From Paraphysomonas bandaiensis (lineage: Eukaryota; Chrysophyceae), in the NCBI GenBank assembly GCA_965644295.1, contig CBFFRP010000346.1:1-64000 (forward strand): a stretch of 64,000 nucleotides of DNA. Reading direction: 5' to 3'. The notes beneath the pieces were generated by a model that ran no database searches, had not been told where the DNA came from, and was given only the letters and a program-made list of their open reading frames with translations. Shown one piece after another: positions 10,350-19,819 of the stretch. Every line of letters begins with the position of its first letter. The first letter of the stretch is position 1. A program made the translations under genes and the position numbers.

Positions 10350-10987
10350 TGTATAAGCTTAATGACCAAGTGGCACAAACCATAGAGGAGCCCAGCTATA
10401 TCAGAGCTTAAACCAAAGGCATCGCGGTAAAATCATCCACCAACAACACGTAGAACTTGAAAATCTTGGTCCGGAACATACCCCTGAAAGCAAGATCTTG
10501 CAGGATGCTGTACCACTTGGGCTGCTACCTTCTTTCGGTCGTTATCCCTATCATTTGTACAACAATAGATGGCGACCAACCTGGTGCCGGCGATGACTCT
10601 ACCAGGATCGACCTGGGAGGTGATACATGTGTCTGACAGGGGATAAACTAGTGGCTACATCAACGTTTTGAGAAAGACCGTAATGATGCAGTCCTTACGA
10701 TCTGGGTTCTGTCTATATCTCGAGCTTTTAGGGATAGGGTGATTTATAGACTTCGGAGAGACACCTTTGCTTCTCCTGTCCTCAAATATGATATTTCTCA
10801 AAAAGCCCGATTTCTATTAAATAAACCTGATTTTCTGTTACGTGAAGAGGAGGATATTTTGGGGCTCTTGCTTCTTATGTCAATATGGAATATGTGCTTT
10901 TAAATAATGCAGATAGGTAACCGTTGATTGTAGATGTCGATATGTCTAGTTTAGATATGTTTAAAATAAACATCTCGCCTTAATATC
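10350..10987. other. Unassigned stretch upstream of the glycosyltransferase
   Basis: An open frame without a start at about 10694-10903 (containing YRLRRDTFASPVL and LNKPDFLLREEED) looks protein-like but I cannot place it. It could be a gene remnant. The last ~80 bp would hold the glycosyltransferase promoter and leader. Confidence 0.3.
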
Positions 10988-11824
10988 ATGCCTGCGGAGA
11001 TGCGCCTTCTACACGTCATTTTTCTGTTGTTATGTCTGGTATCTTTTAATTCGCTATGGATACACTGCGCTCTTTTTCATGCATATGGCAGCAACAGAAC
11101 TCATAGTAGCCACCGTCAGAATTTAACAATTCAATACGCAGTCATTACTGGACAAGGGATGCATCACCGTGCTCAACTTATTTGGAACACATGGGGGAGA
11201 TATGCTGCCAGTGATAGAATGGTATTTCTTTCTGATAACTACAACAGCTCATTCACTTTACCATTGTTGAAAGTTGTGAATATTTCACATACTATGCCGA
11301 ATGCACAAAAGTATCGACTTAGCCAGTTGAAGTGGCTCCAAGGGATTATTGTGTCGAGCACCTTTCGTTCGTTCGATTGGCTTGTATTTATTGACGATGA
11401 TACTTTTATAATCCATCATGCACTGGTGAAGTTGCTGAGTGAATATGATCCAGAACAATCCTTACTTATTGGTAAAGCTGGCGAACCTACCTGTCATACA
11501 GTTTGTGGCGGTGCAGGATTTGCAATCAGTAAATCTTTAGCTAATTACCTCAACGGGAAATACAGAGATTTCTTCTCTGTGTATTTTCATGATTTAGTTT
11601 ATAACAGCAGTGACAGTTATTTTTCGGACGTCATTATATCTCGCTTTATTATTGACAATAAAGTGGGCACTATTGTTCCTCGACCTGAATTTAAAAATTT
11701 TCCACCCCAAGTGAGCATGCGATGGTATCAGATGCACAAAAGAACTCCATCTGAGGTAGTTTCTTTTCATAGGTTAGATAACGTGGAATATTTGAAATTA
11801 TATAAGCGGTACTATCATAATTAA
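10988..11824 (+). CDS. GT31-type glycosyltransferase (Fringe / beta-1,3-galactosyltransferase-like)
   Basis: Intronless frame of 278 residues. Residues 5-30 are hydrophobic and probably act as a type II membrane anchor or signal, which would place the enzyme in the Golgi lumen. The catalytic DxD-type motif is IDDDTF (residues 135-140), followed by the CGGAGFAIS motif (173-181) typical of Fringe and core-1 galactosyltransferases. Several NxS/T sites are present. Length is close to the minimal family size. Family members transfer galactose or GlcNAc from UDP-sugars in beta-1,3 linkage; the specific donor and acceptor cannot be read from sequence. It converges with a sulfotransferase 250 bp downstream. 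Confidence 0.85.
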   Translation: MPAEMRLLHVIFLLLCLVSFNSLWIHCALFHAYGSNRTHSSHRQNLTIQYAVITGQGMHHRAQLIWNTWGRYAASDRMVFLSDNYNSSFTLPLLKVVNISHTMPNAQKYRLSQLKWLQGIIVSSTFRSFDWLVFIDDDTFIIHHALVKLLSEYDPEQSLLIGKAGEPTCHTVCGGAGFAISKSLANYLNGKYRDFFSVYFHDLVYNSSDSYFSDVIISRFIIDNKVGTIVPRPEFKNFPPQVSMRWYQMHKRTPSEVVSFHRLDNVEYLKLYKRYYHN

Positions 11825-12076
11825 AAGTATATTTAGTTGTGAGACACACATTCGTTTATTCAGCTCTACATTGTGTACAATACATTACACTTTCCGTTCT
11901 GGGTTTTATTGTACTGCAATGAATTGCAATATTGTGGAATTATTTTAGCTTTAATATTGCTATTTTCACTACGTATTGCGAGCCGCTTTACTGTAATGAC
12001 CATATAATTACTTGTGAATCCTAAAACTAAAAACTGTTTGCCACACATCGCTACAACTAAATAAGATTATTCAAAA

Positions 12077-12958
12077 TTATGGGTCAAAAATTTTACTGCC
12101 GAACTTCGCTTCTATTTCATCTGCATTCTTTAATTTGTCTCGTGAACGAACAGTTCGGTCTTGCTTCGTTGATGAAATCGTGTTCATGGCAACGTCGAGA
12201 TTATCGATATCATCAACATTAAGAAACCTAAAAACTTTGGACATCACACCAACTGTATCTTGATACAAATCCTCGTAAGTTAAAAATATCCACTTCTCAG
12301 TATTTTGTGAAGCATCCGCCATTGTCCGCATGCACACCATAAATTCGTTGTTATATTTAATGTAACTTTCGAGCCAGTCAATAGGCATCCGCATTTTTTC
12401 ATTTGTCGTGTCGTTATGCATCCAAGTGTTATACTTGCGGGCTTTATGTAAGGAAACCAACCCATCAATTGCATTTTTCCGGAAAAGGACAATCTTATAT
12501 ACATTATTCGACATACCTAGAATACGTAATTGATGGTAGTTAAATTGTCGAGTGAAGACTTTAAATCCTACTTGTTGAATTTCATTTCGAACAATATTGT
12601 TGAAGTCATATTGATCATTACATCCATGTTTCTTTTTGCTGGTGCACCTAAAAAGCTTTCTGATAATATCTGTTCGGTTATTGTCTCTGGCTTGCACCGT
12701 GATATTCATGAAATCAGTTTCCACGATTGCAGGGGAGAATACCTCTCCATGGCACAATACCTGGGGGTTCAAATTCAACATATCAATTAAAAAATGGGTA
12801 CCAGATCTAGGTTGCGAAATAACTACAAAGGATTTAGGGTATACATCAACTTCTTTCGGAGGGTAGTAATAAGGTGATGCATCGCGATGACTGAATCGGC
12901 AACTGTTACACTCCGCATGAAGGGGAAAACATACCATTAGCACTAATAATGTCCACAT
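12077..12958 (-). CDS. Secretory-pathway sulfotransferase
   Basis: Intronless minus-strand frame of 293 residues. The N-terminus (MWTLLVLMVCFPLHAEC) is a good signal peptide or anchor. The 5'-phosphosulfate loop is SQPRSGTHFLIDM (residues 48-60) and the 3'-phosphate motif is IVLFRKNAIDGLVSL (156-170), the PAPS-binding elements of this superfamily. LTYEDL lies later in the chain, as usual. The enzyme would move sulfate from PAPS to a sugar or protein in the Golgi. Its 3' end faces the GT31 gene, which fits a role in making a sulfated glycan (inference from context). It diverges from the MFS gene across about 356 bp. Confidence 0.87.
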   Translation of the reverse strand: MWTLLVLMVCFPLHAECNSCRFSHRDASPYYYPPKEVDVYPKSFVVISQPRSGTHFLIDMLNLNPQVLCHGEVFSPAIVETDFMNITVQARDNNRTDIIRKLFRCTSKKKHGCNDQYDFNNIVRNEIQQVGFKVFTRQFNYHQLRILGMSNNVYKIVLFRKNAIDGLVSLHKARKYNTWMHNDTTNEKMRMPIDWLESYIKYNNEFMVCMRTMADASQNTEKWIFLTYEDLYQDTVGVMSKVFRFLNVDDIDNLDVAMNTISSTKQDRTVRSRDKLKNADEIEAKFGSKIFDP

Positions 12959-13314
12959 GCTTCCGAAAACGTGGTGGATAGTTGCTGTTCAGTGCATGTT
13001 ATTAGAAACAGCCACAGTGACAGTGGACGGTGCATAGTTTGATATGTGGACTTGACCTGCTAGTGGTTGTTTCTGTATATGTGACAGCTGTATCTGTATA
13101 CGGTATACACTCTGTATTCTTTATCTGCTTTTCCATACATACATGGCTCCCCTCCGCTGTTCATCACTGCATAAGTGCATTAACAGATCCCGGCTCCTAT
13201 TCTACACCCAATTCAGTGTGAACACACACACCATATGCACAGTTTCGCCACAAGCAAGTGTTCATAATCTAATAGCAGTTTGTCGACGAGCTTCCATTGG
13301 TAGTAACGTACAGT

Positions 13315-14973
13315 ATGGAGGACAGATACAGCAGCCAGAAGTTCTCTATGGTGCTACCTGTTTTATTCTACGAGTACTTAGCGATCAGTATAACGAGATC
13401 CATATTACCTGCTATGCTTGTGGGAGCTTTCGGGAAATGGACGTATGCGATGGTTGGTATCATCGAAACTGTCAAAGGACTTCTGGCCTTTTTTGCCTGT
13501 CCATTATTCGGAAAAGTATCTGATAAAATCGGAAGGAAGTACTGCCTTCTAGCGACTGTCATAGGTAATTGAATTTACTTTGTTCTGTGTTCTAATATCT
13601 CCGAAGGTACTACTTTCCCAATATGTGTGATGGCATTTACTTCGAATATGTGGATATATGTGGGTGAGTACCTAACACTTCAGCGTGAATCGCGTAAACT
13701 TTGTTTTTATTCATTAGTTTGCGTTGGTTTGTCTGGCTTGTTTTCTGCGACTTTTCCACTGACTTTTGCATACATTGCTGACTGCGTGAGCCCTCATAAG
13801 CGCGCACCGGCATATGGCCTTGCTCTTGCCACACTAGGTTTGTCATTCACCATAGGACCGCCAATGGGAGGTTATATCGACACAAAGTTCAGTACACGGT
13901 CTGTGTTTGTGCTATCGTTGGTTCTTGTTGTCATCGACGTGCTTTACATTCTCTTTCTTCTTCCTGAGACCGTTCAGCCGGATCAGGTGCGCCATTCTTA
14001 GGCTTTCCAATGCTAATCCCTCGTAATTGTGTCATGCAGGCTAAAGCAGGCTCTTTCAAAAAGAAACTCAACACTGCTTTAGAATATTTGCCTCATACCT
14101 GGGATCTTTCTAACACATTCCGCATATTCGGGTAAGGAATACACCACGAGAGTGCTTGTGCTGTGCCTTTATAGTGTATTATTTTCTTCCTTATCTGGTG
14201 TCATTACTGCTGTTGCAGGGGTGACGGCTTCATGAGACACATTGCTTACATAGTTTTTCTGTATTATACTACTGTGTGGGCAGTTGTCTCTACTCTCATG
14301 GTTTACGTCACTCGCCATCTGGATTTTAGCCCTATTACTGTAGGCTGGTTGCTGTGTTTTTATGGTGTTTCGACAATGTTCTCGGAGGGTGTGTTGGTTC
14401 GACTCATTGTGCCATGGCTAGGAGAACTCAATTCGATGCGAATTGGCCTGCTCTGTTTTGCAATACAATCAGTCATGCTGGCATTCAGTTCATCTCCTAC
14501 TTTGATATTTATGTCTGTTGCATTCTCGATGATATCGAATTTGGTTTACCCATCCATATCATCCCTTGTTTCAAAGTCTGTGGAAGAAGCAGAGCAGGTA
14601 ATTTCCCACATTATCTAGATTATGTCGCCGCCTTTAACTGCTGGATTCCAAACAGGGCGAGGCTCAGGGTGCCCTCAATGGTATCAAAGCTCTCACAGAG
14701 GGTTTTGGACCACTGGTGTTTGGTTCGCTTATGGCTCTTTTTGAGGGAGGGTCTCTTCTACCTGGCGCGCCCTACTTAGTAGCTGCATTTGGAACTGTAT
14801 TTGCATTTCTTCACACTTTTGAGCTTCCTTCCGATTATGAAGCCACTATTCCAACTTATAGCTTTCCTAGCATGAACTATAAGATTCCTTCTAAAGAAAA
14901 GCAAGGCCTACTTGCGATGGATTCTTCCGACGAGGAGTGTGAAGACCTCGCGTCTAGTTCTGTTCGCTTATAG
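13315..14973 (+). CDS. MFS transporter, MFSD14/HIAT1-like, six exons
   Basis: Exons 13315-13564, 13607-13663, 13718-13986, 14040-14131, 14219-14597 and 14656-14973 join in frame through GT-AG introns of 42-87 bp, giving 454 residues. The start is the ATG of MEDRYSSQ. About twelve membrane segments are expected; the loop 2-3 signature GKVSDKIGRK is present. The segment AQGALNGIKALTEGFGPLVFG, read across the last splice junction, resembles MFSD14 and bacterial tetracycline-type exporters. The C-terminal tail is acidic and cytosolic-looking (SSDEECEDL). Substrate is unknown. Confidence 0.85.
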
Positions 14974-15252
14974 CGGATATGAGATAAAATATATGCCAAA
15001 ATCTACTATTGACTATACAATAGTACTTAACTAGTACTATAATTGGTATGTCGATTTGCTTTTAGGGGAATTATGGGTTGCTGAATTGATATAGAGTTTC
15101 TATTTATTGTTACCACTCTTCCTCTAATAAGTGTACAGAGTAGCTCATATTAATATTAGCGCGCTGAGTGACTTGAAAATATGCAGTTGTTACGATTACT
15201 TTGGAAATACAATACTTACAGTTGATAATCATATGCACACTGCAGACATCTC
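14974..15252. other. Intergenic DNA
   Basis: AT-rich 3' flank of the MFS gene, with nothing recognisable before the hAT insertion target site. Confidence 0.4.
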
Positions 15253-15260
15253 CCAGGTAG
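15253..15260 (+). repeat. hAT target-site duplication, left
   Basis: CCAGGTAG, repeated exactly at 16080-16087. Eight base pairs is the hAT hallmark. Confidence 0.93.
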
Positions 15261-16079
15261 CAGGGCTAGGAAACAATATATTGAATTGCAATACATTGTT
15301 CAATATATTGTAAAATGTATTTATTGGTCGACCGGCCAAAAATCCCATCAATATTGTTTCTGTTAAAGTATCTCACAATATATTGCAATATACTGCAATC
15401 AATATTATGATAGTCATATAGGAGAAGATTCTCAACTGTAAGGTGCAAAATGGATATAAATAACCGAGAAATTGATTACAACATTACATAGGATGATGAA
15501 GCTGATGTTGACTATGCAAATAAAAATCTTCAGTCAGCTCAAAAACTTAAGAAACATACTGGTCCACGAGTCATTAACGGTTACCTGGCCCTGGTGTGGA
15601 CTTCCAATACATGGGAGCGTCTGTTCAGCGCAGCTAAACATATTATATCAGTGTTTCGCAAAAGTATCCATCCTACTTAATATGCTGTCTGTTGTTTCTG
15701 AAAGCGATTCGACAGTTGCGGCCGAATACTAATACATTTCAATTAATTCTGTGGATGAATATGGTGATGTTGACGTCACCGATGATGGCTCAGAGGATGA
15801 GGACGAGGTGGATTTTTATTAGCTATAAGCAGTAGTTGGTTTATAGTTGTCATGTGATCTTAATGACTAATACTAAAAATGGAATCTACGGATGTGTTTA
15901 CTTACTGATTAGTCATACTAATATATTGCAATACATTGACAATATATTGCAATATATTGTAATTGTATTGTTTGCAATATATTGTCAATGTATTGTTGGG
16001 CCTGTTTAAAATCTCCATCAATAGTATTGTTGGAACGCTCTCTAACAATAGTATTGCAATATATTGTTTCCTAGCCCTG
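15261..16079 (+). mobile_element. Non-autonomous hAT element, 819 bp
   Basis: Perfect 23-bp terminal inverted repeats (15261-15283 starting cagggctagg, and 16057-16079) are bounded by an exact 8-bp duplication. The subterminal regions are rich in 'caatatattg'. The interior holds a decayed transposase C-terminus, and the left interior matches the 5' end of the hAT at 6965-7177. Confidence 0.95.
15492..15822 (+). pseudogene. hAT transposase C-terminal remnant
   Basis: Segments matching the intact copy are visible: DDEADVDYANKNLQSAQKLKK, then, after interruption, SNTWERLFSAAKHIISVFRK. The following LLFLKA/R-Q-L-R part and an acidic tail occur only in shifted frames. At least two frameshifts break it. 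The N-terminal two thirds is missing. Confidence 0.85.
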
Positions 16080-16087
16080 CCAGGTAG
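16080..16087 (+). repeat. hAT target-site duplication, right
   Basis: CCAGGTAG, identical to 15253-15260. Confidence 0.93.
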
Positions 16088-16538
16088 TACGTCTTCATAG
16101 TCACTGAACTCTGTTACAACATACAACACACTATCAACCATGAACTACCATTCTTTCCACTCGTTCTCTTGCTTCACTTCACTATTCACTATCACCAATC
16201 AATAATTTTAACATGTAACTGAACTTGTAATACCACACCTCTCAATTAATTAAAATTATGACAAACATCTCTCATCATTAGTTGTCATTTATTTCGCCAA
16301 AGAATCTATATCGTCACCGCTACCAATCAACATAATATTATCAAATCTTACATATAGTTGCGAAGATATAGTTTAGCTAAGCTCCTTTTTAGAGCATATC
16401 AATGATGTATGTATAATGCTATTTTTAAATACATTATTCTTCCCAATATTGTAAAAACTGAGTACTCCTTCCCAATTCAAATCCGTAGATTGATATTTCT
16501 TCATAACCCATTAACAATCCAAACTCGTACCACTTTGT
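16088..16538. other. Intergenic DNA
   Basis: AT-rich, no gene or repeat recognised before the fold-back element. Confidence 0.4.
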
Positions 16539-17168
16539 AGTGTTCTGGGGGATAAAAGTACCGGAGATATTTCTTCGGGAAACTAGCGTGAGGTGCATAT
16601 ATATATAGTCAGCAGATAATTTTCGACCCACTCATAGCCAAATGCTTGTGTGGTACAAGGAACACTAATTAGTGTCGCTTGTGTAGACGTTTTTGGGCCT
16701 TGACGAATAAACAGGTATCCGAGGCTGGGCCCAAAAACCCTGAAGTCAGCAGATGTCAGGTATATCAACCTTCTGCTTGCTCACTGCATTTCCTGTGATT
16801 GATAGAGCAAAAGTGGTTGCACCTTGGTGCTTGCAGTGACGCACAAGTAGCTTTCGTAGCGCTAAATAGTAGGATATCAGAGTAAATCACTAGTTAGTTA
16901 AATTGTTTTGCTACATTACTTCTGACTCTTTCACGCCTATTGCTAATAGTCATATATGAAAGTCTTATAATCATATAATCAAGAACTAATACCAGATATA
17001 AGTAGTTAGATGAAGACTAGTCTACACAAGTGCACTTACATTTTAGTGTTCCTTGAACCACACAAGCATTTGACTATGAGTTGGCAAAACAATATCTACT
17101 GACAATATATATGCACCTCACGTTAGTTTCCCGAAGAAATATCTCTGGTACGTATCCCCCAGAACACC
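16539..17168. mobile_element. Fold-back element with ~150-bp inverted arms (R2 family)
   Basis: The left arm (about 16540-16688, starting gtgttctgggggat) is the imperfect reverse complement of the right arm (about 17020-17167, ending atcccccagaacac). A ~330-bp interior separates them. Left arm plus interior recur inverted at 37655-38055, and interior-type sequence recurs at 36645-36850 and weakly at 56825-56960. No coding capacity was seen, so this is a non-autonomous element. No target duplication was identified. Confidence 0.8.
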
Positions 17169-17941
17169 AGTGCTGACGAAAAGGTAGGAGTCCGACTTTG
17201 TTGAGGGTATGATAAAAGAAAGCATGCATGTATGTGAATCCCGAGCAGTTAAATACAGCGAAGTGAATTCATGAGAGCAGACAACAACAGATAGATGACT
17301 GGTATATTTACCAAGGTTTTGTGTGATCCACTAATATTATTTATTGAACAAAGAAGCAAATTTTGTGGGACATTTTTAAAACTACTGAACACATATAATA
17401 TATTATTATTATAAAGGTACCCAAAAGGTTAAAAGAGTTCGTCGTAACTAGAATGATGGGAGCTGGCGAGCTAGCTGTACCAGTGGAGTCATACTTCCAC
17501 CTTCTGCCTGTGTCGTATGAGATTCGGTGGTTGCGTATCTGATAACAATTTTGATCATATATTTTGAAGTGAGAAAAAAAACTAATTTTTTTAAGATCTA
17601 CTGTTTAGAGTTTAAAATAATATATACTATATAGTGTGACTAAGTGTGAATAGAAGTAAGTGTTACTAAGTGTGAATAGAAGTAAGTGTTACTAAGTGTC
17701 GAAAGGTTATGTAAGTGTTACGTTGTATCGAATGTTAGTTAATGGTAAAAATGAAACAAACTAAGACTAAGGAACAGATAGCAAAAAATATTACTAAGTA
17801 GAAACAAACGATGCAGGAACAAGTGTTAAGTCAGCCGACGGAAATGAATCGGTTTCAGTGAGCTGGTCATGATACCGTGATGTCTCCAGTTCGGCTGTTC
17901 GAGCTGCCACATGCTGCTGCTCGTTTAAAGTATCCATTCTC
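17169..17941. other. AT-rich intergenic DNA
   Basis: No gene supported. Contains the minisatellite at 17635-17700. Confidence 0.4.
17635..17700 (+). repeat. 26-bp minisatellite
   Basis: About two and a half copies of a unit containing 'actaagtgtgaatagaag' followed by 'taagtgtt'. Confidence 0.85.
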
Positions 17942-18345
17942 TTGCGGCGAATATTAGTAACGAATCATTTCATCCAGTGTATCTGGACAAGTAAGAGCAT
18001 GCAATGTCTGATAGAAGGGATCAGGACTGCAGGATCGTCAGGCAAGGGAGTAAAATCTTCCTCAAGCTCCAGAGCGCAAGTAAAACTCCAGGATTGTCAG
18101 GCAAGGGATTTTTACTTGCGCTCTGGAGTATATTCTGGATACGAGTGTATGGATGGGAGTTCTATGAGCTCTACTGGGATGCCCTTCGCGCTAACGAGAA
18201 CAAAAGCGTCGTTTTTCATCGTCTTGTCCAAAAAATATACCGCAGAAGCCAATCAGAAATGGAGCATGCCAATAAAGAAGTGTCACTCCAGGCAACACTC
18301 ACTGTGAGGACACGAATCTTAGTCGTGATGATAACTCTGACTTGA
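17942..18345 (+). other. Open frames over an inverted repeat, no supported gene
   Basis: Two overlapping plus-strand frames of 121 and 113 codons cover this interval, but neither shows a domain and both run across the inverted repeat at 18067-18128. I regard them as chance frames. Confidence 0.3.
18067..18128. repeat. Perfect 19-bp inverted repeat
   Basis: ctccagagcgcaagtaaaa (18067-18085) and its exact reverse complement (18110-18128) are separated by 24 bp. The spacer sequence 'aggattgtcaggcaaggga' is also nearly repeated just upstream at 18031-18049. Confidence 0.9.
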
Positions 18346-18619
18346 TTGCAGTGAAGTTGTGATTGTGTAGTAATCGCAAATGCTATGCGGCTGACTAAAG
18401 TGTGACGTCGAACAGAACATTGAAGTATTGGCAGGCACTGGTATATGAACAGCGTTTCGGAACTCCAAGAAGCAGATAGGGATGGTTTGAGGGAACAAGA
18501 TATCATCCAGCTGAAATCTTGATGTCGTGTTGCAGAAACCGCAACTTCAATTTTGAAGTAGCGAATGCCACGCACTTAGATTGTGATTTCTTGGAATTCC
18601 AATAAGGCAACAATTCTGT

Positions 18620-18785
18620 CTGTGGGAATATAAGATCCAGCAGAATATGTCGATCCAGAAAAAAAATCCAGGCTTTTTTGATGCATGTTGTTTTTAGACG
18701 AATATATTTCAGAGAAATAACGAAAAGAGGTCGATTTTTTTGTTGGATCGACATATTCTGCTGGATCGACTTATTGTTCCCACAG
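18620..18785. mobile_element. Small MITE-like inverted-repeat element, 166 bp
   Basis: Starts ctgtgggaa and ends ttcccacag. Arms of about 45 bp are reverse complements apart from small gaps, each containing 'cagcagaatatgtcgatcc'. The short interior is unrelated to any gene. Target duplication is unclear. Confidence 0.78.
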
Positions 18786-19819
18786 AAGGAATTTGAAAGA
18801 GCGAACAATACACAGTGAATCGTGCCATTATTAACTGTGAGTTCGTATAGCAAGCTTCATTACTATGCGGGAGAGCTATTGTAAAGGTTTATGCCTCATT
18901 ATCGACAAAATGAGCGTGACAAGTGGGTTCCCGTGACCTGTAGAAAAGCGGAGAGTGTATGTCTCGAGGTTATTCAAGATGACGCAAGCAAGCAGAATGC
19001 CTATTAGATTGGAGGGGAGTAAAGCATTTGAAATGCGCAGTGAAAGTTCAGTCCGAGTACGTCGTTGATTCATGTGCTGATTTACAGCATGAAACCGTGT
19101 TTGAAATGGAAAAAGAAGACCATGCAGGTGAGGTAGTGGATATGCTCGACTTACTGAGCAATGCTCTCAGTCGTGGTAAAAAGAGAAATAATGTATCAGA
19201 AATGGCTTTAAGCTCCAGAGACTCCCGGCTAGTGTCAGGTAATAAGTATTGGTACTAGAGACTAGAGTAGTGAGTGTGTAGCTGGAGTACTATTGGGCTG
19301 TTGAGTAATAATCAGTTCATTCATTGGGGTACAGTTATTGCTTTTCTGTTACATGCGCAAGCAATAATGAGAACTAGATGGTACTGTACTGAACTATAAG
19401 ATTAGGTGAAATTTAGCATATATCAAGATTTGTCGTTAATTTGCAGCAAACGCATGCATGTGTATGATGTGAGTAATTTCTGCTGTATGATACGAGTTTT
19501 GTGCAATTGAAGTGAGTTATAGTAGTTTGAAATAGTTTAAACCACCTCATAGTTTGGTTTGCAAACACCATGCAATATATATTTTACGCCTCCTGGCCAT
19601 ACACAGATACACAAAACTACGTGGAAGAATGAAAAATCAACCTCTTCAATTAAATATTATTGACGTATATTGATCGGCATTAATTAGAATGCACGGTTCG
19701 CATTATAAATTCGAATCGAATTTTCAAGTAACCGTAAATAAATTTCAATGTAGCAAATCCATTGCACTACAGCGGCTGATGGTATTGTCTAACATATTCA
19801 AATGCTGAGTGATAGCCAT
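18786..19819. other. Intergenic DNA with a weak ORF
   Basis: A 76-codon plus-strand frame at 19028-19258 (MKCAVKVQSEYVVDSC, acidic centre with VVDMLDLLSNALS) has possible splice donors but no recognised family. The remainder is AT-rich and empty. Confidence 0.3.
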
